Assembly (NCBI GenBank): GCA_029007575.1
Contig: JAQXIB010000010.1
Coordinates: 1 to 6,861, forward strand
DNA length: 6,861 nt
Reading direction: 5' to 3'
From: Clostridiales bacterium
GTDB taxonomy: Bacteria; Bacillota; Clostridia; Oscillospirales; Ruminococcaceae
Part shown: in pieces, positions 1-5,826 of the stretch
Numbering within the stretch: the stretch's first letter is position 1
Layout: each line of letters opens with the position of its first letter
The notes under the pieces: generated by a model
What the model was told of the DNA's origin: nothing
The model's database searches: none
Seen by the model: the letters and a program-made list of their open reading frames with translations, nothing else
Translations under genes and position numbers: made by a program

Positions 1-269
1 GCCAGCCGATGTGCATAAGGCGCCGTATCGGGAGAGGAAATACCGACATTGTCCGGCGGCAGGGGGATATCCTCCGCCAGCAATGTTTTTCTTGCGGTTT
101 TCCCTAAAATACTTTCGATTCGCTTCCAGTCGATCTTGTTCTTGTCGTTGATGGTCAGCACCATAAAGCGTACCCCTTTTTCACTGACCATCTCAAAGAA
201 ATATTTCCGCCGGACAAACAGCTTTGCCAAGCCTTTCCGCTGATCCTTACACTGCAAGATTGTAAACAT
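1..269 (-). CDS. Unrecognised protein, N-terminal 89 residues (3' end cut by window edge)
   Basis: An open frame on the minus strand runs from an ATG at 267-269 to the left edge of the window without a stop, so only the first 89 codons are visible. The peptide starts MFTILQCKDQRKGLAKLF and is basic at its start. It contains a segment around residues 44-60 (INDKNKIDWKRIESILGK) and then a Pro/Asp-rich stretch (EDIPLPPDNVG). I see no signal peptide, membrane segment or catalytic motif, so it is probably cytoplasmic. A weak GGGGTG ribosome site lies 6 nt before the ATG, and an in-frame GTG three codons upstream is an alternative start. It is separated by 277 bp from the lipoprotein gene upstream, so it may be its own transcription unit. 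I do not recognise the family and propose no function. Confidence 0.7.
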   Translation of the reverse strand, partial: MFTILQCKDQRKGLAKLFVRRKYFFEMVSEKGVRFMVLTINDKNKIDWKRIESILGKTARKTLLAEDIPLPPDNVGISSPDTAPYAHRL

Positions 270-295
270 GAGCCGCACCCCGTTATAAAATGATA

Positions 296-327
296 ATACC
301 GCTTCGCCGGCAGGCGAAAAACGGTAT
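296..327 (-). other. Interrupted hairpin in the leader of the left-edge gene
   Basis: An outer stem ATACCG/CGGTAT (296-301 with 322-327) encloses an inner stem TTCGCC/GGCGAA (303-308 with 313-318) with a 4-nt loop. An asymmetric internal loop (302 against 319-321) separates them. On the minus strand it is followed by TATTATCATTTT, which is T-rich but not a clean T-tract, and the ATG of the next gene follows 27 nt later. If the -10 candidate at 334-339 is real, the transcript would begin almost exactly with this hairpin, which would make it a 5' mRNA-stabilising structure. A weak terminator for the upstream lipoprotein gene is the alternative reading. Confidence 0.45.
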
Positions 328-333
328 CACACA

Positions 334-339
334 ACTATA
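334..339 (-). promoter_or_regulatory. Candidate -10 box (TATAGT) for the left-edge gene
   Basis: Read on the minus strand, 339 to 334 is TATAGT, five of six matches to the sigma-A -10 consensus, and it lies about 65 nt before the start codon of the truncated gene. I find no convincing TTGACA-like -35 at 16-18 nt, so this is a weak prediction. A start of transcription near 327 would coincide with the base of the 296-327 hairpin. Confidence 0.25.
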
Positions 340-371
340 CATTTCTGCGCCGAAGCAATTGATCTTCAGCG

Positions 372-421
372 GAACAGAAGCACTGATAAAACCAAAACAC
401 GTTTAATCAGTGCTTCTGTTC
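372..421. repeat. Perfect 16-bp inverted repeat (long hairpin) in intergenic DNA
   Basis: GAACAGAAGCACTGAT at 372-387 is exactly complementary to 406-421. After one mismatch (388/405) four more pairs form (389-392 with 401-404), leaving an 8-nt loop, so the hairpin is about 20 bp long. Neither strand has a T-run after the stem, so it is not a standard intrinsic terminator. It sits 126 bp past the lipoprotein stop codon. It might still terminate or protect the 3' end of that transcript, or be a relic of a small mobile repeat. No second copy was noticed in the window. Confidence 0.7.
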
Positions 422-546
422 ATGTATATGCAAATAACGGTGTTCCTATTCCATGTTAAGAAAACAGCGGTCATTTTTCTGGTCGACAATGCCATGGATT
501 TTAATGATTCATCTCTGATACCATCAGCAATTATGCAGTTTTAATG

Positions 547-2187
547 TTATCTTTCCCATTTCAATTTAGGAGTTCTGTTTGGGACATCTACAAAGTCTGG
601 TGAGGAAACACGCCTATTTAATTTATTGGCAAGGCTAAACATATCTGAAATGGTATCAAATTTAGTAAACTTCCCACCACCTTCGGTAATGTTCTGAGGG
701 AAAGCAACAGTCGCATCATCTTGTGGATCATCGTACCAAAAGATATTGCGTTCCCCATTCCTTGATGGCACATTTTCCGACACACCAAAAGCTTTACCAC
801 CATAAATTTTTCCGGTAGTATACACCAGAGCGATATCGTAAGCGCTGTTGACTATGCCGCAAGCGATACCATTTTGAGCTGTAATTGTTCCTGTGTTGTA
901 TGCTAAATCAATTCCTGAACATTTTGAAGCCATACCCGCAGCGTTTCCGTTTTTTACATGAATGTTACCCGAATTAAAACCCGATATCCAAGATCCGGTT
1001 GTCATTCCGATAACTCCGGCAACGTATTCCGCTTCGTTTACATTGATATTTCCTTTGTTGCCGCCTATAACGTTATTTTCTGATTTTCCGGCAACTCCTC
1101 CGACATATTTTGCTTTTTCGATATTTATCGTTCCGGCAACAATCACCTGTTCTACATAACCTCTTTCACCGATATTGCCAAAAAATCCAACACCGTCCTC
1201 AAGCGATGCAGGAAATTTTGTAATTTTATAATTTGAAACCGTATAACCGTCCCCATGAAACTCCCCGGTAAAAGGCTTGGCATTGGTTCCTATAGGGGTC
1301 CATTCCATACCGCCTAAATCAATATCGTTTCCCAGAGCATATTTACCGCTCAAATTATTATGAACAGCTATTAAGTCTTCTTTTGTTTCGATGATTGTAC
1401 ATCCTCCGGCACCATACTTGTTATTTATCACTTTATAATTTACAATTTTCGGAACATTTTGAGGCATTTCAGCGGTTCCTTTCACATATGCCCGGAGAAA
1501 GCCGATTTCTTTAATTGTAATCGTCCTGCTGCCTTCTTTTTTAGGAGCCGGAATAGAAAGTTCAATTTCAGTAACATAAGTTTTACGTTCTTGGTTATAT
1601 TCCGTATCTACCCTGTTAATTTTATACTTCGTGGCAGATGTAGAGTAAACATTGTTGATTCCGTTTTCTGTATCGTCAACGAGTACATCTACAATAGCAT
1701 CACGTTCTGTGTTTTCAACTAATAATGTTAACACAGGATTCTGCCCGCCTATATAACTATTTTCCACAATTTTACCGGATAATGTTTCAATCGAAAAAGC
1801 ATTATCAGCGCCTTTTGACATCATAAGCGGCATGACATTAGCAGTATGTTTTGTACTCATAGCCTGATTTAATATTTCACTTTTTCCGCTGGCAGTTTTA
1901 TAGCCAATATATTTAGGAATATTCTTTAATGTATTTTTGGAATTTGATTTTGTTTGATTGGAATTATTCGTGATATTATTTTGATTGTTATTGGTCGGAT
2001 CAGAGTTTTGGAAGGAATCTGATCCATCCGTTATCGGCTCGCTGGAATAAACCTGATTATCATAAGAATCTACGGATTCTGAAGCAATGTCAGATGATAC
2101 CTGTTCCATCTCTGACTTGCTTTTGCATGATGCCATTAAGCTAACTAAAATAAAAATCGCAAGAATTACTGATATGAGCTTTTTCAT
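547..2187 (-). CDS. Asn-rich lipoprotein with GLUG-like repeats
   Basis: The 546-residue product begins with a lipoprotein signal peptide: MKK, a hydrophobic core, then LMASC with Cys21 as the predicted lipidated residue, so it should be anchored outside the membrane. Residues 22-90 are a Ser/Asn/Thr-rich linker, very Asn-rich at 61-88. Residues about 130-240 look like a beta-rich domain of unknown role. From about 264 the sequence (EDLIAVHNNLSGKYAL, NDIDLGG, EWTPIG, FTGEFHGDGYTVSNYKI) is typical of the region leading GLUG-repeat surface proteins. Repeats follow with N/T-x-G-x-I at 377, 405, 431 and 457 and small-residue turns such as VGGVAG at 362. GLUG proteins are often surface adhesins or components of unknown ligand; binding here is inference. 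The gene is visibly AT-richer than its neighbours. In-frame ATGs at 2226 and 2211 also exist; 2187 is preferred because it gives a normal short signal peptide and has GGAAG 7 nt upstream. Confidence 0.85.
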   Translation of the reverse strand: MKKLISVILAIFILVSLMASCKSKSEMEQVSSDIASESVDSYDNQVYSSEPITDGSDSFQNSDPTNNNQNNITNNSNQTKSNSKNTLKNIPKYIGYKTASGKSEILNQAMSTKHTANVMPLMMSKGADNAFSIETLSGKIVENSYIGGQNPVLTLLVENTERDAIVDVLVDDTENGINNVYSTSATKYKINRVDTEYNQERKTYVTEIELSIPAPKKEGSRTITIKEIGFLRAYVKGTAEMPQNVPKIVNYKVINNKYGAGGCTIIETKEDLIAVHNNLSGKYALGNDIDLGGMEWTPIGTNAKPFTGEFHGDGYTVSNYKITKFPASLEDGVGFFGNIGERGYVEQVIVAGTINIEKAKYVGGVAGKSENNVIGGNKGNINVNEAEYVAGVIGMTTGSWISGFNSGNIHVKNGNAAGMASKCSGIDLAYNTGTITAQNGIACGIVNSAYDIALVYTTGKIYGGKAFGVSENVPSRNGERNIFWYDDPQDDATVAFPQNITEGGGKFTKFDTISDMFSLANKLNRRVSSPDFVDVPNRTPKLKWER

Positions 2188-2194
2188 CGTCAAT

Positions 2195-2199
2195 CTTCC
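2195..2199 (-). promoter_or_regulatory. Ribosome binding site supporting the 2187 start
   Basis: GGAAG on the minus strand lies 7 nt before the ATG at 2185-2187. The competing start at 2226 has only an AGGT about 4 nt upstream, inside the end of the protease gene, and would add 13 residues ahead of the lipoprotein signal. Translational coupling from 2226, 5 bp after the protease stop, remains possible. Confidence 0.45.
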
Positions 2200-2231
2200 A
2201 AATGCTTTCATTATTCTCGATATCATCTAAC

Positions 2232-3422
2232 CTATTCCGCGGCGGACACCACTTCGATTGCCTTTTTCAACTGCGGATCGGTCGTTTCATCCAACTCGTT
2301 AAAATTCTTTTCCTGATCCTGGGTCAAGGTAACAGGAAAGTCCGCCTTAATTCCTACGCCATGGAAATTCTCGCTTTTCGGGGGGTCAAAATAAGCGGTC
2401 GTGATCCGGATCGCACTGCCGTCGCTTAAATCATACAGCGTCTGCATAATTCCTTTTCCGAAGGTCGTTGTCCCGACCGATTGCGCCTTGTCAAAATCCT
2501 TGAGTGCCGCAACAAAAAGCTCTGACGCGCTGGCGGTGTTGCCGTTGGTGATGGTGACCATCGGCAAATCTACCTGTTTGGCATCCGAGGTATAGAGTGC
2601 CTCTTTTTTCCCGCTTTTATCCCGCTTGTAAACGATCACGCCGGACGGAAGCAGCTTATCCAGCATTTTTTCCACCGAATCCAGCGTGCCGCCTCCGTTG
2701 TTGCGCAGGTCGAAAATCAAGCCCTCCGCACCTTTGGCAATGCAATCATCCACTGCCTTGGAGAACTGGTCAATGGTGTTGGTGGTGAAATCTTCTATTT
2801 TGATGTAACCGTTTTGATCGATCATCCGGTAGCTGACCGTCGGGATCTCCACTTTCTTGCGCACAAGCTCCAGATCGGTATCCACTCCGTTCCGCCGATA
2901 AGTGATCTTTACCTTGGTTCCGGCTTCCCCCGAAACCTTACCGATGGCGGTTTTATATCCCAACGTCAGGACATCTTCCCCCTCGACCTTCACGATCAAA
3001 TCCTCCGGTTCCAGCTTGGCTTCGCTTGCCGGCGAATTATCATAAACCTTTTGGATTTTGATGTATCCGCTGGTATCCTGTGACGCCGATACGCCGATTC
3101 CCACCAGAGCGCCCTCGCTGTTGAGTTTCTCGTTCTTTAAATCAGCCGGGCTGAAATAACGAGCATAGTTGTCGTCCAGGCCGTTGAGGTAACCTGCGGC
3201 GATCGCGTCCATTAGTTCGTCGTCATCGATGTCACCGACAAAATGCTGCGCGACAAGGGAATCGATCTCGTCGATTTTGGAATAAATGCGTTCCCGCTCG
3301 GTCACCCGACCGATTTTTCCGTTAAATTTCTGCATGGAAAAGATCATGGTAATAACAAAGGTAACTGCCGCAACGATTCCCATAAAGCATATTGCAGCCC
3401 CCAATGATATTTTTTTGTTCAT
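2232..3422 (-). CDS. S41 family C-terminal processing peptidase (Ctp/Tsp type) with PDZ domain
   Basis: This 396-residue serine protease should be anchored by one N-terminal membrane segment (about residues 7-29) with its body outside the cytoplasm. A helical region (41-100) precedes a PDZ domain (about 100-188, with GALVGIGVSA and the KVYDNSPASEAKLEPEDLIVKV carboxylate-loop region, seen in pieces). The S41 protease core follows: DLRNNGGG at 238-245, NTASASE at 295-301 with Ser298 as nucleophile, and FGKGIMQ at 321-327 with Lys323 and Gln327. The Ser-Lys spacing of 25 and Lys-Gln spacing of 4 match the Tsp/CtpB Ser-Lys-Gln triad, so it looks active. Family members cut substrates near exposed C-termini, and the PDZ domain gates access. 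It lies 70 bp behind the M23 hydrolase gene, probably in one transcript. Position beside ftsEX suggests turnover of envelope proteins; the substrate is unknown. CtpA and CtpB cannot be told apart here. Confidence 0.95.
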   Translation of the reverse strand: MNKKISLGAAICFMGIVAAVTFVITMIFSMQKFNGKIGRVTERERIYSKIDEIDSLVAQHFVGDIDDDELMDAIAAGYLNGLDDNYARYFSPADLKNEKLNSEGALVGIGVSASQDTSGYIKIQKVYDNSPASEAKLEPEDLIVKVEGEDVLTLGYKTAIGKVSGEAGTKVKITYRRNGVDTDLELVRKKVEIPTVSYRMIDQNGYIKIEDFTTNTIDQFSKAVDDCIAKGAEGLIFDLRNNGGGTLDSVEKMLDKLLPSGVIVYKRDKSGKKEALYTSDAKQVDLPMVTITNGNTASASELFVAALKDFDKAQSVGTTTFGKGIMQTLYDLSDGSAIRITTAYFDPPKSENFHGVGIKADFPVTLTQDQEKNFNELDETTDPQLKKAIEVVSAAE

Positions 3423-3428
3423 GGCAAA

Positions 3429-3432
3429 CTCC
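3429..3432 (-). promoter_or_regulatory. Ribosome binding site deciding the S41 peptidase start
   Basis: GGAG lies 6 nt before the ATG at 3420-3422, giving a product that begins MNKKISLGAA. An ATG four codons earlier (3432-3434) would add MEFA and has a GGAGG about 12 nt upstream, which is rather far. I favour 3422, but the difference is only four residues. Confidence 0.5.
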
Positions 3433-3492
3433 ATTCTGCAACGGGGCCTCCGGTGAGCTGCACCATAAAAGGCTCCCTGCTCTGATTTTATC

Positions 3493-4671
3493 TTAGGGTA
3501 ATTTCACATAATTAAGCGGATTGGTGTGTTTTCCGTTGATGCGCACCTCAAAATGAAGATGTGCGCCGAAAGAGTTTCCAGTATTTCCCGCCTTGGCAAT
3601 GACCTGACCCTGTGTCACCGTATCTCCCACCGATACCAAGACCTGGCTGGCATGGGCATACAGCGTAGAATAAGCTTTTCCGTCACTGCCGACGCCGTGG
3701 TCAATGATCACGTAGTTGCCGTAGCCGGTACTCGGGCTGGTTTTTACGGTTTTAACGACCTTACCTTTTTTGGAGGCCACGATCGGCACGCCGTAGCTGT
3801 TGCCGTTGGAAATGTCGATTCCCTTGTGGATCGTGCCCCAGCGCGGTCCGTAAGGAGAAGAGATATAGGATCTGCTGGAAGAAAAGGGCCACATCCAACC
3901 GCCGGGGGAGAGAGAGCCGGAGGGCGTCATGCTGTCATACAGCTTTTGCAGTTCCGCCTGTGCCGCTTCTTCTTCCTTGTCCAGCCTTGCTTTATCTTTC
4001 TGATAAGCCGCTTTTTCGGCGTTGATCGCTGCCATGTATTTCTCGCTCTTTGCGTAAGAAGCATCGAGGGTACTCTTTTTAGCGGACAGCGTCTTTTGGC
4101 TGTTTACCACCTTTGCCTTGCTGTCCTCGATTTCTTTTTTTGCCGCCTCGATATCCGCCTTTTCGGAGGCGAGCCGGTTGATCAGCTTTTGATCCCGCTC
4201 CGCCACCGCCTGTATCATTTCGGTGTGGGTCAAAAGATCGGTGAAGCTCTCCGCCGAAAAAATGACCATCAGCAGCGAGTTGTCTCCGGCAAGCTGCATT
4301 GCCGCAAGCCGTTCCTTCATCAGCTCAAAGTTTTCATCAATGTCGGCGGATTTCAGCGAAATTTCTTTTTCTTTTGCCGCGATTTTATTGTTATATAATG
4401 TAATCTGGCTGTTCAGACTGTCGATCTGTTTTTCCAAGCTTTCGATCTGACTGTTCAGCGCCTGTTGATATTCTTTCTGTTTTTTCTGGTCTTTGGATAA
4501 GCTGTTTATTTTATTCTGCAGCTCTTTTTGTTCCTTTTCCAGTTTTTCGATCTGTGCCTGAAGCGCACTTTCACTTGCCGCAAAGGTCGGAACGACTGCT
4601 GCGCTGACAAAACCAATCAGCATTAAAATAACCAGTACCAGGGAAATAATCCTGACCTTTTTGGAATTCAT
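3493..4671 (-). CDS. Secreted coiled-coil M23 (LytM-type) peptidoglycan metallopeptidase, EnvC-like
   Basis: The 392-residue protein has a signal peptide (basic MNSKK, hydrophobic 8-27, likely cleavage after VPTFA at 31 or one residue later). A long Lys/Glu/Ala-rich coiled coil follows in two arms (about 34-125 and 153-247), with a less charged hinge (126-152) between them. After a Ser/Gly/Pro linker comes an M23 domain (about 265-390). The LytM zinc and catalytic residues are all present: His282 and Asp286 in HKGID, His340 in LYAH, and His371 and His373 in HLHFE. It should therefore cut peptide cross-links itself, unlike E. coli EnvC, whose degenerate LytM domain only activates amidases. The architecture and position after ftsX point to it being the FtsEX-controlled hydrolase, with the coiled coil docking on the FtsX outer loop (inference from EnvC and PcsB). 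The frame is open upstream to 4752, but that stretch lacks a signal peptide and covers a hairpin, so 4671 is chosen. Confidence 0.95.
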   Translation of the reverse strand: MNSKKVRIISLVLVILMLIGFVSAAVVPTFAASESALQAQIEKLEKEQKELQNKINSLSKDQKKQKEYQQALNSQIESLEKQIDSLNSQITLYNNKIAAKEKEISLKSADIDENFELMKERLAAMQLAGDNSLLMVIFSAESFTDLLTHTEMIQAVAERDQKLINRLASEKADIEAAKKEIEDSKAKVVNSQKTLSAKKSTLDASYAKSEKYMAAINAEKAAYQKDKARLDKEEEAAQAELQKLYDSMTPSGSLSPGGWMWPFSSSRSYISSPYGPRWGTIHKGIDISNGNSYGVPIVASKKGKVVKTVKTSPSTGYGNYVIIDHGVGSDGKAYSTLYAHASQVLVSVGDTVTQGQVIAKAGNTGNSFGAHLHFEVRINGKHTNPLNYVKLP

Positions 4672-4674
4672 TTT

Positions 4675-4683
4675 ATCACCTTT
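4675..4683 (-). promoter_or_regulatory. Strong ribosome binding site deciding the M23 hydrolase start
   Basis: AAAGGTGAT on the minus strand matches the 16S anti-Shine-Dalgarno complement well (GGTGAT plus AAAGG) and ends 3 nt before the ATG at 4669-4671. It supports a start with the signal peptide MNSKKVRIIS rather than the ATG at 4752. The hairpin at 4687-4707 stands only 3 bases upstream, which would keep the site just outside the stem. Confidence 0.75.
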
Positions 4684-4686
4684 CCT

Positions 4687-4707
4687 TGCAGGGGATAATC
4701 CCCTGCA
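4687..4707. repeat. Small hairpin with TAA triloop, 9-bp stem
   Basis: Positions 4687-4695 pair perfectly with 4699-4707 around a TAA loop (4696-4698); the core is CAGGGGATAATCCCCTG. It belongs with the hairpins at 6709-6725 and 6727-6743, which share the loop but have different stems. It lies directly before the ribosome site of the M23 gene, so it forms part of that gene's leader. No T-run follows it on either strand, so it is not an obvious terminator. Confidence 0.65.
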
Positions 4708-4803
4708 CCTTAATTCGGGAACCGAGTTAGGGTAACGATCAAACTCAAACACCCGCGTTTTTACACTAGCCTTATTCCGTAAGCATTAAAGTTTAAGCCG
4801 AGC

Positions 4804-4911
4804 AAGCGGCTTTGTGTGGTTTTGGCGAAGCCAAAATCCCGGCGTGATATTTGCCGGGAAACACAAACGCCGTCAGTACACGAAGAATGCAGTGCATTTT
4901 TCGTGTACAAA
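4804..4911 (+). repeat. Structured 108-bp intergenic repeat, copy 1
   Basis: This copy fills most of the gap between ftsX and the M23 gene and ends about 9 bases short of the ftsX stop codon. Predicted fold on the plus strand: an outer stem 4806-4817 with 4861-4873 (one bulge at 4868) encloses hairpin A (4820-4826 with 4830-4836) and hairpin B (4838-4843 with 4853-4858). Hairpin C follows (4876-4890 with 4894-4908, 15 bp including one G-U, 3-nt loop). The copy at 6750-6857 is about 92 percent identical by hand alignment, in opposite orientation, and keeps every stem. The favoured strand is antisense to the operon here. It may be a non-autonomous mobile repeat, a structured RNA, or a bidirectional transcript end for ftsEX. 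No coding sense is apparent. Confidence 0.85.
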
Positions 4912-4920
4912 ATGCCCTGC

Positions 4921-5826
4921 CTATACTTTTAAGTGAGAGCGAACGCTGATGATACTGCCGAGCATGCCGGTCACTACCCCCGCACCCGCAAAGCAAAGTC
5001 CCAAGCCCGGTGCAACTTCTTGAAACGGTAACAACCGCTGCATCATGCTTGCCAAAAAGGTCACCGTGCTGTTGTCCAAAATCGCCTTTGCCAGCATGGA
5101 GTAGCCGCCCCAAACGACTAAAAAAGCCAACGCCGCCGAGATCAATCCCAGCAGTAAACCCTCCACCATAAACGGAAATCGGATAAAATTGTCGGTCGCG
5201 CCGACGTATTTCATAATGTTGATCTCTTTGCGCCGGGTAAAGACCGCGGCACGAATGGTGTTAGCGATGATGACCAACGACACCAGCACCAACGCAATGA
5301 TAATCGCGCCGCCGAATAAGTTGACCATATTTTTGACTTTTACGATGGCGTCCGCAAAGTCTTTGTAGAAGCTGACCTGCTTTACGCCCTCTATCTTTTT
5401 AATCGCCGCGACAGTGTCAGTTATTTTTTCCAAATCCTTTTCTTTTACGGTGTAGTACGCGTAATAGGGGTTGTCGTCAGCATCATCGAGCAAAGCCGAT
5501 GCCGACCCCAGTTTTTCTTTCTGTAACTGAAATACCGTTGCGCGGTCAAAATAGATAACCTCTTTTAAATCCGAGATTTGTTTCAGCTCGGAAGCAATTT
5601 CCGCATTTCGTTCTTCGGTATTTTCTTTTTCCAAATACACCACGATCTCGTTCTGATCCTCGAGGTAGCCCACCATGCTGTTGACGTTTTGAGAAAACAG
5701 CATCGCAAATCCGACGATCAGCAAGCACGCCGTCAGCACGCCAACCGACGCAAAGGTCATCAACCGGTTGGTCCAGAGGTTTTTTACCCCCTCTTTGAGT
5801 AAATACTTCAACGCTCCGCCGTTCAT
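4921..5826 (-). CDS. ftsX: Cell division protein FtsX (membrane subunit of FtsEX)
   Basis: The 301-residue protein has the FtsX plan: a cytoplasmic start containing EGVKNLWTNRLMTFASVG, TM1 (about 24-44), a large outer loop (45-168), TM2 (about 170-191), a cytoplasmic loop, TM3 (about 219-243) and TM4 (about 273-294). The conserved family signature is seen at 198-223, with RRKEINIMKYVGA and FIRFPFMVEG. The length is normal for Gram-positive FtsX. FtsX does not transport a substrate in known systems. It couples FtsE ATP hydrolysis to extracellular peptidoglycan hydrolases through its outer loop, here probably the coiled-coil M23 protein encoded next. Its start overlaps the ftsE stop by four bases (ATGA at 5823-5826), indicating translational coupling and a matched subunit supply. 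The C-terminus ends in the usual SVRSHLKV, so the repeat next to its stop codon has not altered the protein. Confidence 0.97.
   Translation of the reverse strand: MNGGALKYLLKEGVKNLWTNRLMTFASVGVLTACLLIVGFAMLFSQNVNSMVGYLEDQNEIVVYLEKENTEERNAEIASELKQISDLKEVIYFDRATVFQLQKEKLGSASALLDDADDNPYYAYYTVKEKDLEKITDTVAAIKKIEGVKQVSFYKDFADAIVKVKNMVNLFGGAIIIALVLVSLVIIANTIRAAVFTRRKEINIMKYVGATDNFIRFPFMVEGLLLGLISAALAFLVVWGGYSMLAKAILDNSTVTFLASMMQRLLPFQEVAPGLGLCFAGAGVVTGMLGSIISVRSHLKV

Noticed and set aside
402..494. Minus-strand short frame of about 30 codons (MALSTRKMTAV...) downstream of the lipoprotein gene
   Set aside because: It has no ribosome site, runs into the 16-bp inverted repeat, and shows no recognisable features.
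3526..4398. Plus-strand 290-codon open frame opposite the M23 gene
   Set aside because: It is the antisense shadow of a clear M23 gene with intact motifs. Its Arg/His/Phe-rich peptide has no recognisable domain, signal or ribosome site.
4672..4752. N-terminal extension of the M23 protein (start at 4752)
   Set aside because: The extra 27 residues would bury the signal peptide and overlap a hairpin, whereas 4671 has a strong ribosome site directly before a standard signal peptide.
4838..4858. Hairpin B followed by ATTTTGG on the minus strand as an intrinsic terminator for ftsX
   Set aside because: The T-run is only four bases and belongs to hairpin A of the conserved repeat. Termination is possible but not distinguishable from the general fold, so it is not listed as a terminator.
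4793..5113. Minus-strand 106-codon frame overlapping the ftsX 3' end and repeat copy 1
   Set aside because: It lies in another frame of ftsX and runs into the repeat. The peptide is His/Gly/Cys-rich without any domain, so it is a shadow frame.
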